Below are positions 1-5,791 of a stretch of 6,288 nucleotides of DNA, one piece after another. The stretch spans positions 1-6,288 of the forward strand of contig WLRX01000056.1 in assembly GCA_009706135.1 (NCBI GenBank), in the 5' to 3' direction. The position numbers and the translations under genes were made by a program. The notes below the pieces were generated by a model. The model had not been told where the DNA came from. It was given only the letters and a program-made list of their open reading frames with translations, and did no database searches. Position 1 is the first letter of the stretch, and each line of letters starts with the position of its first letter. The DNA is from Actinomycetota bacterium. GTDB lineage: Bacteria; Actinomycetota; Actinomycetes; Nanopelagicales; Nanopelagicaceae.

Positions 1-72
1 GGTCAGGCAGTTTCATTTGAGGTCGTACAGGGTCCAAAGGGTCCTCAGGCCGATGCAGTAAATCCTGCCTAA
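1..72 (+). CDS. Cold-shock protein (CspA family), C-terminal fragment
   Basis: Only the last 23 codons and a TAA stop are in the window; the start lies to the left. The visible peptide, GQAVSFEVVQGPKGPQADAV followed by NPA, matches the C-terminal end of CspA-type cold-shock domains, where a final beta strand (VSFEVVQG) is followed by the typical KGPQA-x-x-V tail. Family members are about 65-70 residue single-stranded nucleic acid binding proteins acting as RNA chaperones in the cytoplasm. Too little is present to name which paralogue. It is followed at once by a strong intrinsic terminator, so it is the last gene of its transcript. Confidence 0.82.
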   Translation, partial: GQAVSFEVVQGPKGPQADAVNPA

Positions 73-92
73 TAACACTTACAAGCTTTACT

Positions 93-128
93 AAAAATCC
101 CCGGTGCGAAAGTACCGGGGATTTTTTT
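93..128. terminator. Bidirectional intrinsic terminator
   Basis: A near-perfect hairpin: left arm 93-107, GAAA tetraloop (108-111, a GNRA loop), right arm 112-126. The core is CCCCGGT pairing with ACCGGGG, extended by a C-G and a G-U pair below the loop and by five A-T pairs at the base. Seven T residues follow on the + strand (122-128), and the A-run at 93-97 gives five T residues on the minus strand. It therefore can end the cold-shock transcript from the left and the M23 peptidase transcript, whose stop codon is at 133-135, from the right. Confidence 0.93.
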
Positions 129-132
129 AATT

Positions 133-729
133 TTATTTTTTAGGCTCTGGCGGAATCTCGCCAACTTTTGCTAATTGTTTTGCAACAGCTTTAACGGGAG
201 ATAAATCTTTTCCGGCATTCCACGCATCTAAATATTTCCACGGCAATAAAGATCCCCGTCGTACCCACCACACATTTGGCTGTGATGGAGTTGGCCACGA
301 AATTCCAAAGTGAAGATGCGGCGATGTGCCACGTGCACTTCCGGTGCTACCAACTTTTCCAAGTATTTGCCCAGCTTTAACAGGTACGCCCGGTTGGATA
401 CTTTTAACAATACTGGTCAAGTGTGATCCGTAATAGCGAACTCCATCTGTTCCAATGACAGAGACATACAATCCCCCTCGATCAATACCTAAATTTGTTT
501 TGCCACTCCACATATCTGTGCGATTTACTTCATCAATAACGCCATCGATAGGTGAAACAAATTTGCATCCTTTTTTCGCCAAAATATCCGTTGCCGGATA
601 ATCATGGTGGGCACGCGCATAATTGACTTTGCAGTCTGCGACAGGAAAAACATAGACAGGGGCTGCAGTTGCTGGAGCCATACCAACGGCAAGAATTGCA
701 ACAACAATCACAGATATGCGACGCAACAT
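133..729 (-). CDS. Exported M23-family (LytM/peptidase) metallopeptidase domain protein
   Basis: A 198-residue protein with a Sec signal peptide (residues 1 to about 22: Arg-Arg n-region, hydrophobic core, cleavage near the ATA-AP stretch), so it acts outside the membrane, probably on peptidoglycan peptide cross-links. The M23 zinc-site motifs are visible: HHDYPATD at 41-48 (His and Asp ligands), His103 in YGSHL, and the HLH motif at 138-140. Gly-rich beta-strand motifs between them (for example GQILGKVGSTGSARG) also fit the LytM fold. The first motif has His42 and Asp48 separated by five residues, where classical LytM has three. C33 and C55 could form a disulfide. The C-terminus (171-198) is a short, Lys/Pro-rich tail. 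All ligands appear present, so it is probably an active enzyme rather than a NlpD/EnvC-like activator, but substrate is unknown. The start is the ATG at 729; no clear ribosome binding site precedes it. It is divergent from crtYc. Confidence 0.88.
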   Translation of the reverse strand: MLRRISVIVVAILAVGMAPATAAPVYVFPVADCKVNYARAHHDYPATDILAKKGCKFVSPIDGVIDEVNRTDMWSGKTNLGIDRGGLYVSVIGTDGVRYYGSHLTSIVKSIQPGVPVKAGQILGKVGSTGSARGTSPHLHFGISWPTPSQPNVWWVRRGSLLPWKYLDAWNAGKDLSPVKAVAKQLAKVGEIPPEPKK

Positions 730-741
730 GGGTCGAGGCTA

Positions 742-759
742 TCTCACAATCCTGTGAGA
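742..759. promoter_or_regulatory. Perfect inverted repeat between M23 gene and crtYc (possible operator)
   Basis: TCTCACA (742-748), a four-base spacer ATCC, and TGTGAGA (753-759) form an exact 7-bp dyad in the 39-base gap between two divergent starts. Its right arm overlaps the putative crtYc ribosome binding site (757-761). A dimeric repressor bound here could control both genes, or the RNA hairpin could mask the crtYc start. No recognised regulator family is implied by the sequence, and no convincing -35/-10 pair was found nearby. Confidence 0.4.
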
Positions 760-768
760 AGATTGGAC

Positions 769-1101
769 GTGCTCAAGTTTTCATATATGGCCATGTTGGC
801 CTTTACCGTTGTGGGATCTTTCTGGCTTGAAGTAATTTTGAAAGTTGGTGTACTTCGCCGAATCAAGAGAGCAGCTATCAGCATTGTTCCTGTGGCGTTA
901 ATGTTTTTAATCTGGGACGCATACGCGATTAAACAAGGTCACTGGTTTTTTGATCGAGAGAAAATCCTCGGTATCTATGGCCCCTTTGATATTCCACTCG
1001 AAGAGTTTCTATTTTTCCTCATCATTCCACTAGCAGCTCTTATGACAATTGAAGCGGTGACAACGGTAAACAAGCATTGGAAGCAACGCTATGACATATA
1101 G
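769..1101 (+). CDS. crtYc: Lycopene cyclase subunit CrtYc
   Basis: A small three-span membrane protein, one half of the heterodimeric actinobacterial lycopene cyclase that closes the ends of lycopene to give beta-ionone rings (gamma-/beta-carotene). Hallmarks with the chosen start: three hydrophobic helices (about 4-22, 36-53, 77-96), the FLIWDAYAI segment around Asp50, the GHWFFD motif (57-62) and the strongly conserved PLEEFLFF motif (77-84) with Glu79/Glu80. Length (110 residues) is normal for the family. The reading frame is open further left (to 604), but that part lies over the M23 gene and lacks family resemblance. I chose the GTG at 769 because AGAAG (757-761) sits 7 bases upstream and the N-terminus LKFSYMAMLAF keeps the first helix whole; TTG at 763 or ATG at 787 are alternatives. 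It overlaps crtYd by 11 bases. Confidence 0.9.
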   Translation: MLKFSYMAMLAFTVVGSFWLEVILKVGVLRRIKRAAISIVPVALMFLIWDAYAIKQGHWFFDREKILGIYGPFDIPLEEFLFFLIIPLAALMTIEAVTTVNKHWKQRYDI

Positions 1102-1396
1102 CCAGATCGCAATTACCGCAGCAATCATCGCAATAGCGGTAGATCTATTCGTGTTCAGCCAGCCACTTTTAAAGCGACGTGCGTTCTGGACTTCGTATGC
1201 CATTATTTTGCCATTTCAACTACTGACTAATTGGTGGCTGACTTCTCGTAACATTGTTATGTATAGCCCTGATGCAATTTTTGGACTGCGAATCGCGTCA
1301 GCTCCTGCTGAAGATTTGCTCTTCGGTTTTGCCTTAATTCTTGGCGTAATGGGTATTTGGGAATACCTCGGTAGGCGCGGAGTTTCTAGAGTTTAA
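1091..1396 (+). CDS. crtYd: Lycopene cyclase subunit CrtYd
   Basis: A 101-residue, three-span membrane protein, the partner of CrtYc in the heterodimeric lycopene cyclase. Helices lie at about 5-24, 33-50 and 71-91. Family motifs: NWWLTSRNIVMY (47-58), then DAIFGLRI and the PAEDLLFGF motif (72-80), equivalent to PLEEFLFF in CrtYc, with Glu74 and Asp75. The two subunits are known to be related halves that act together. The ATG at 1091 lies inside the end of crtYc and has GGAAG at 1079-1083 seven bases upstream, so translation is probably coupled. The stop (TAA, 1394-1396) overlaps by four bases the stop of the convergent minus-strand gene. No other carotenoid gene is in the window. Confidence 0.92.
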   Translation: MTYSQIAITAAIIAIAVDLFVFSQPLLKRRAFWTSYAIILPFQLLTNWWLTSRNIVMYSPDAIFGLRIASAPAEDLLFGFALILGVMGIWEYLGRRGVSRV

Positions 1397-2214
1397 TTCC
1401 CAAGTAGATTTGCCACTGCACCAAGAAATGGCAGCAGCATTACAACATTGCCACGCACTAATTCTGGTCGAACTTGCGCATATCCCGTATCAGTCGCAAG
1501 CAAAATGGCTTTGTCATTGACTGCTGCAACCACTGCAACTGTTGGGTTGTCGATCTTGTTTGGAAGATCAGAAAGCACGCTTTTGCCCACAACTAACTCC
1601 GCGTCAGGTCTGATTAAGACCACAGAGGTATTGGCAGTTCCCATAGATGTTCCAATGCCCGCACCTGGATGTGCGAATTGAAGTCCAAGTACTCCGAAGA
1701 GAACAAATGCGATTACTGCAACAGTCGAGACCGTTCCTGATGCAATTAAAGTGCGCTTCAAATAGTTCTTTGAATTCTTTTCCTTATTTTCAACTTTTGA
1801 AATCTGGCCAGCATCACGAGTTGGATTTAAATTCGAATAAATAATCCCTGTGCGCTCTTGAGCCATCGTTTGAGAATATTCCTGCGCAGAGTGTTCAATT
1901 TGTTGCACACTCTCAACTGGAGGAAGTGAATGACTTCGAGGCAACTTTTCCTCTTCATTCGTGCTGACTCCGAGCATCAGTCGATTTGTACGCGAATCAG
2001 GACGGCCAGTTCCGCGCCACGTTGCAACTTCTATAACAGTTCCTGGGTCTAAATTTCCAACAACTAATTTTTGACCTTCGGGCAGATCAACAACTAGTGG
2101 TGGGTTTTCGTGCGCAGCAGCCATTGGCAATGGTTGACCCTCAATAGGCTCGAGTTCTCTGCCGTCCATGTCCATAATTCTGGCAGATTCAGGTAGTTTT
2201 TCGCTAGATGTCAT
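1393..2214 (-). CDS. Single-span membrane protein with signal-peptidase-like outer domain lacking catalytic residues
   Basis: A 273-residue protein, last gene of the minus-strand operon. Residues 1-154 are a cytoplasmic, charged and partly low-complexity region with a small predicted beta-rich part (about 39-82, PLVVDLPEGQKLVVG onward). Residues 155-178 form one membrane span preceded by Lys/Arg, giving N-in, C-out topology. The outer domain (about 196-273) resembles S26 signal peptidase segments: SVVLIRPDAELVVGKSV recalls the start of the catalytic domain (VVL...PGDLVISAS in the neighbouring peptidase), and GNVVMLLPFLGAV recalls the closing GVVFFIIPLVGKL. The catalytic Ser-Met-x-Pro box and the HRI motif are absent and the outer domain has no histidine, so catalysis is unlikely. 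The role is unknown; it may assist or regulate the peptidase. The ATG at 2214 overlaps the upstream stop (ATGA), so it is translationally coupled. The similarity is judged by eye and is moderate. Confidence 0.8.
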   Translation of the reverse strand: MTSSEKLPESARIMDMDGRELEPIEGQPLPMAAAHENPPLVVDLPEGQKLVVGNLDPGTVIEVATWRGTGRPDSRTNRLMLGVSTNEEEKLPRSHSLPPVESVQQIEHSAQEYSQTMAQERTGIIYSNLNPTRDAGQISKVENKEKNSKNYLKRTLIASGTVSTVAVIAFVLFGVLGLQFAHPGAGIGTSMGTANTSVVLIRPDAELVVGKSVLSDLPNKIDNPTVAVVAAVNDKAILLATDTGYAQVRPELVRGNVVMLLPFLGAVANLLGN

Positions 2215-3398
2215 ATCGCCGCAATCTGAATTAATAATCCTCGAGCACTAGCGCTCACGTCGTAGGCATACACATCGTCCAATCTGAAATCTCCATCGGG
2301 AGTTGTAATGTTTTGACATTCTTGCCAGCCCAATTGAATGTTATTTGCATCAACGCCTGAATCGGGATTTAGAACTAAGGATTTGCTGCATCGAATGGCA
2401 TCTCCGGCTATATAGTGATTACGAATTAAGCCATCGGATGAAAAAGTTGATTTAACTTTTAAAATTGCAGTGAGCTCTTGGCCATTACAAGCACCAGAGA
2501 GTTGATTCACATTAATGGCAGACATTTTAAATTCACCATTTTTGAATGTCGATTCGAGAGAGATTTTCACACTTGAATCACATGCGCCAACGTTGACATA
2601 GCCAGCTCCAATAATTCCTGTACCAGTTCCGTTGCAGACAATTGCTGTCGTTGTGCCAATAATTCGAACTCCTCCTGCACCATCACAATCTGCTTCATCA
2701 GTTGAGATAGGTTCAAGAGTGACACCTTGTCCTGGCAAACCTTGTAATCCTTGTAATCCTTGCGCGCCTGCTGCACCTGCTGAACCTGCTGAACCTGCTG
2801 AACCTGCTGAACCTGCTGGCCCAATTTCGCCTGCTACTCCGGCAGGACCTTGCGCTCCAACAGCTCCAGGTGCACCAGGTAAACCATCTGTTCCTTGATA
2901 TCCATTCATTCCAATAAATCCATTACGACCCGCTACTCCGGCAGGACCGGGTGGGCCTTGAGGTCCAGCCATTAGTGCAAGAACCTCATTGTTATTTGAT
3001 CCGCCAGAATTCGTAGTTTGAGAAGTGCCCAAATTTTGAAAAATGTTTGTAGTACCTAAATAACCAAGATTTTTAAGTAGTAACAAAATTAAAATAAATA
3101 AGGCAGCCCGAATAAACAAACGCATATACGGCTTAGGTTTTCTATAGTGCTCAGCATTTTCTCTTGAATCAGTGAAGAAATATTCATCGTATTGCGCTCT
3201 TAATTTTGGATCACCCAAAACTTGATACGCCAATGTAACGGCTCGAAAATTCTCTTGAGACTCAGTACCAGGCGCTAAATCCGGGTGGTATGCACGGACT
3301 AGGCGACGATATGAAGTTCTAATGTCTTCAAAACGGGCATCACGCATAATTCCGAGAATTTCATAGAAACTTTTACCTTCCCACTCCTTTGGAATCAT
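2211..3398 (-). CDS. J-domain / transmembrane / collagen-repeat fusion protein
   Basis: A 395-residue protein with four parts. Residues 8-73 are a DnaJ J-domain (SFYEILGIMRDA start, YRRLVRAYHPDLAPG with the HPD motif at 38-40, then AVTLAYQVLGDPKLRAQYDEY), which stimulates DnaK ATPase. Residues 93-111 are a membrane span after a Lys/Arg-rich stretch (86-97), so the J-domain should be cytoplasmic and the rest outside. Residues 145-225 hold 27 uninterrupted Gly-X-Y triplets (GPQGPPGPAG at the start, four GSA units at 196-207), predicted to form a collagen triple helix, so the protein is probably trimeric. Residues 226-395 are a beta-rich outer domain with six cysteines (238, 255, 273, 304, 337, 361). 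The G/F and zinc-finger regions of true DnaJ are missing. The ATG at 3398 overlaps the upstream stop (ATGA), with GGGGTGAT at 3402-3409 as ribosome binding site. The product is recognised by domains only; function is unknown. Confidence 0.92.
   Translation of the reverse strand: MIPKEWEGKSFYEILGIMRDARFEDIRTSYRRLVRAYHPDLAPGTESQENFRAVTLAYQVLGDPKLRAQYDEYFFTDSRENAEHYRKPKPYMRLFIRAALFILILLLLKNLGYLGTTNIFQNLGTSQTTNSGGSNNNEVLALMAGPQGPPGPAGVAGRNGFIGMNGYQGTDGLPGAPGAVGAQGPAGVAGEIGPAGSAGSAGSAGSAGAAGAQGLQGLQGLPGQGVTLEPISTDEADCDGAGGVRIIGTTTAIVCNGTGTGIIGAGYVNVGACDSSVKISLESTFKNGEFKMSAINVNQLSGACNGQELTAILKVKSTFSSDGLIRNHYIAGDAIRCSKSLVLNPDSGVDANNIQLGWQECQNITTPDGDFRLDDVYAYDVSASARGLLIQIAAI
2741..2762. repeat. Short tandem repeat, 9-bp unit, in collagen region
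   Basis: Two exact copies of CTTGTAATC (2741-2749, 2750-2758) followed by the partial copy CTTG. On the minus strand they encode two Gly-Leu-Gln triplets of the collagen region. The identical codon use suggests recent duplication of a triplet. Confidence 0.8.
2769..2819. repeat. Tandem repeat, 9-bp unit, encoding Gly-Ser-Ala collagen triplets
   Basis: Four exact copies of TGCTGAACC (2778-2813), flanked by one copy with a single change (TGCTGCACC, 2769-2777) and a six-base partial copy (2814-2819). On the minus strand each unit encodes one collagen triplet, the four exact ones being Gly-Ser-Ala. Because the unit is a multiple of three, gain or loss of copies by slippage changes collagen length without breaking the frame. 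Confidence 0.92.
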
Positions 3399-5086
3399 GG
3401 AATCACCCCGATTGTGATGAGCAATGCAACCGCGAGCATCAGTGGTCCGCTAGTTCTATATAGCCACTTCATGCTCGCTCGACGATACCAACGCGTATCA
3501 CCGCTTTTTGCAGAACGACCAAATAGTTTCAGTAGACCAATTACTAACCCAGGAATTGCACTGATTAGAACAATGGTCTTGGTCTTGTCTTCTGCAAGAA
3601 GTGGCAGGGTATTCACCCAATTATTAAAGGCAAAACTGATTAGTGACATAACAACAATAGCTGGAACGCCACCTGGAATTATTTGGAAAAGAAATGGAAC
3701 GTTTGGCAGATTTGAATCAAAACGCTTAAGCAGAGAGGGAACCACAAGAATTGCAACGGCTACAAATATCTGCCAGGTAAATCCAAAAAATCCAATCATA
3801 AAGAAAACAAACAGTCCGGCACGTACAGCTTGAGTAATTAAGAAACTGTCCAAAACTTGCGATGCGATCTTTGCTGGTGTCATGTATTCCATGCGGGCTG
3901 GTGCATAGCGACTGACAATCTCTTCTAGCCCATAACGTATAAGAATAAAAGCTCCACCAACAGATGCGATTAAAGTTGAATGTGCTGAAATCTCAGTTCT
4001 TTGATGAGCAAAGCCATCAAGGGCTAAAACCATAGATTTAATCGCCCACGTAGTCAGAATGGTGGAAACTAGAAAATCAGTAACTCTCTCCCACATATCC
4101 CAATCTTCTCGAGCTCTGCGCAGTGGACGTGTAGCACCAGCTGCCAAGCTTGGAGTGAAAAGCAACAGAGAGAACCCAAGTAGTGTGCGGATATCTGCAA
4201 AGTCATCTATGCCAGCACGGATAAAAACAACGAGAACATATGAAATAAAAGCTAACAATCCTGAAAAGGCATCAAGAATTCCAAAAATAACGATCAATAA
4301 AACTAACGTAAGCGAAGTTGGAATTAAAGAATTTGCAACAATGGTAGTTGCACCAAGGTATGCACCAGCACCTATAGCAAGTGCTGGCAATGCAATCGCA
4401 AATGGACCAATAATTGCTTGAAGGTAAGAACCATCTGCACAAATCCGCATTGTTAATGGAGACCTGCGTGCTGTTGTCAGAACAGCCACATGTCGCCAGC
4501 CATCTAATTTGCGTGCAAAATTTGTGCGAACAAATGTCGATTCATCACCACGGCCACGATGTTTAATCTTGATACCTTGATAATTTGTGTCTACAGAACC
4601 CAAAGCTGAAGCCTCTTCGTCATCTTCTTCTTGTTCTTCAGATTTCAAGGATTCGTCTCTGTTACCTGCAAAAAAAGCAAGCAATGTGTATGCCGCAACT
4701 GCAATCATTCCAATCCCACGAGGATCACTGAGCGGATCATATGAAACCGATTCGAGGATGTTTACATACCCTGTTGTTGTTGCAGGAGTATTCGGACCAC
4801 GCACAATTATTTGATAACGGCCTACAGAAAGATTTTCTGGAATATCAACTGAATAGACGATGAAACCAGATTCATTTGAAGAGCTGCGATCAAAGGTAAG
4901 TGATTTACCCATTCCTTCTAGAGAAATACTCCAGAGGACAGAAGTCGTATCCCCACCCAGCGTAATGCTCTGCTCTCGTCCACGTTCCCAAGATAACTCT
5001 GGAATATCCATAGCCATCGCAGCACTGGCACCATTAAAAAGAAAGATGAATGAGAGAAGAAAATATGAAAAGTACTTATTCCTCAT
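3395..5086 (-). CDS. Polytopic membrane protein with signal peptide and predicted Ig-like outer domain
   Basis: I do not recognise a named family. Starting at the ATG at 5086 the product has 563 residues. Residues 1 to about 24 form a Sec signal peptide (MRNKYF, a Phe/Leu-rich core, then ASAAMA). Residues 27-112 look like a beta-sandwich (Ig-like) outer domain, ending in GYVNILESV. One span follows (about 124-141), then a cytoplasmic loop with an acidic run, EEQEEDDEEAS (150-160), and a basic stretch. About nine to ten more hydrophobic segments occupy 222-562. Short basic loops such as RPLRRARED (320-328) and RWYRRASMKW (532-541) probably face the cytoplasm. ATG 5098 and TTG 5104 are in-frame alternatives; GGTTGAT upstream of 5098 is a weak ribosome site. 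I prefer 5086 for its compact signal peptide and the smallest overlap (11 bases) with the peptidase gene. The stop overlaps the next start (ATGA). It could be a channel or assembly platform for exported neighbours, but nothing proves this. Confidence 0.85.
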   Translation of the reverse strand: MRNKYFSYFLLSFIFLFNGASAAMAMDIPELSWERGREQSITLGGDTTSVLWSISLEGMGKSLTFDRSSSNESGFIVYSVDIPENLSVGRYQIIVRGPNTPATTTGYVNILESVSYDPLSDPRGIGMIAVAAYTLLAFFAGNRDESLKSEEQEEDDEEASALGSVDTNYQGIKIKHRGRGDESTFVRTNFARKLDGWRHVAVLTTARRSPLTMRICADGSYLQAIIGPFAIALPALAIGAGAYLGATTIVANSLIPTSLTLVLLIVIFGILDAFSGLLAFISYVLVVFIRAGIDDFADIRTLLGFSLLLFTPSLAAGATRPLRRAREDWDMWERVTDFLVSTILTTWAIKSMVLALDGFAHQRTEISAHSTLIASVGGAFILIRYGLEEIVSRYAPARMEYMTPAKIASQVLDSFLITQAVRAGLFVFFMIGFFGFTWQIFVAVAILVVPSLLKRFDSNLPNVPFLFQIIPGGVPAIVVMSLISFAFNNWVNTLPLLAEDKTKTIVLISAIPGLVIGLLKLFGRSAKSGDTRWYRRASMKWLYRTSGPLMLAVALLITIGVIP

Positions 5087-5756
5087 CGCGGAATGCATCC
5101 ACAATCAACCAGATGCCGAATCCGCAGAGCAATAAGAGAATAAAGACTTGCGGAGAAAGCAATTTTCCAACTAACGGAATTATAAAGAAGACAACGCCTT
5201 CAATTTCTGAAAGCACAGGTTTTTGAACATCCGGATTTGGGTTGTTATCTCCCTTTACTTCAAAGCCACTTACTGCATTTCCCCCGATAATTCTGTGAGC
5301 AAATGAGGCAACAGTCGTTCCATCGAATTTCTTTCCTGTATAAATCACAACATCACCTTTATCCGGCTTCAAGCGAGTTGGAGAAGCTGAAATGACTAAA
5401 TCACCTGGATTAATTGATGGGATCATCGAACCAGTCAAAACAACGCGACTATCAACTAATCCAGCGACATTTGCACAAGTAAACAAAAGTAAAATTGAAA
5501 CTACTAACCAGCCAGCTACTTTTGTTGAAATTTGCAGTGCATCCTTAACAGGATTTCGTTTAGCAATTACACGTTCTCTCGGTGCCAGCACATACTCAGT
5601 CGAATCAACAACTCTGATTCCCCGTGAAGAAATCAAGACGCTCTTCTCACCTTGTCCATTTGAAACGGTGACAAGAGTCATCGCATCACGGGATGGATAG
5701 CCGTGCTCCCATTCCAATGGGGCGCCTAGCAATCGAGAAATTTGACTATGTGTCAA
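5076..5756 (-). CDS. ER/SipW-type signal peptidase (S26B-like) with extended cytoplasmic N-domain
   Basis: A 226-residue signal peptidase I. Motifs: GSMIPSINPGDLV (109-121) with nucleophile Ser110, AHRIIGG (153-159) with His154, and EVKGDNNPNPD (166-176) with Asp170 and Asp176. A histidine where bacterial LepB has a catalytic lysine is the mark of the archaeal/ER/SipW class, which uses Ser, His and Asp. Membrane spans lie at about 79-100 and 203-220, placing the catalytic domain outside. Residues 1-78 form a cytoplasmic, probably beta-rich domain, longer than the short N-terminus usual in SipW proteins. It presumably cleaves signal peptides of neighbouring exported proteins, as SipW does for TasA in Bacillus. 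The only standard start giving full length is TTG at 5756, with no clear ribosome binding site; ATG at 5681 (Met26) is an alternative. The frame is also open upstream to 5831 but has no ATG, GTG or other TTG there. It lies 35 bases after the stop of the exported protein gene. Confidence 0.9.
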   Translation of the reverse strand: MTHSQISRLLGAPLEWEHGYPSRDAMTLVTVSNGQGEKSVLISSRGIRVVDSTEYVLAPRERVIAKRNPVKDALQISTKVAGWLVVSILLLFTCANVAGLVDSRVVLTGSMIPSINPGDLVISASPTRLKPDKGDVVIYTGKKFDGTTVASFAHRIIGGNAVSGFEVKGDNNPNPDVQKPVLSEIEGVVFFIIPLVGKLLSPQVFILLLLCGFGIWLIVDAFRDEE

Positions 5757-5791
5757 GGAATTGCCGAAGTCTTGAAGTTGCCAGTTTAAAA

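Noticed and set aside
604..768. Long open frame upstream of crtYc on the + strand
   Set aside because: It lies over the M23 gene on the other strand, has polar, low-quality sequence unlike lycopene cyclases, and the family N-terminus begins near 769.
2740..2820. Possible CRISPR-like array
   Set aside because: The repeats are 9-bp tandem units without spacers and encode collagen triplets.
2567..2824. Gln/Val-rich open frame on the minus strand
   Set aside because: It is an alternative frame of the same 9-bp repeats inside the J-collagen gene and is not an independent gene.
2632..2898. Open frame on the + strand rich in Pro, Ala, Cys and Glu repeats
   Set aside because: It is the antisense reading of the collagen Gly-X-Y region; the repeats come from that gene, and no start signal or independent support is seen.
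3414..4814. Several + strand open frames opposite the polytopic membrane gene
   Set aside because: They are shadows of the long minus-strand coding sequence, with no recognisable domains or ribosome sites.
5757..5791. Possible terminator or processing hairpin between the exported protein and peptidase genes
   Set aside because: Only short direct repeats (GGCAA, ACTTC) are present; no stable stem followed by a T-run was found.
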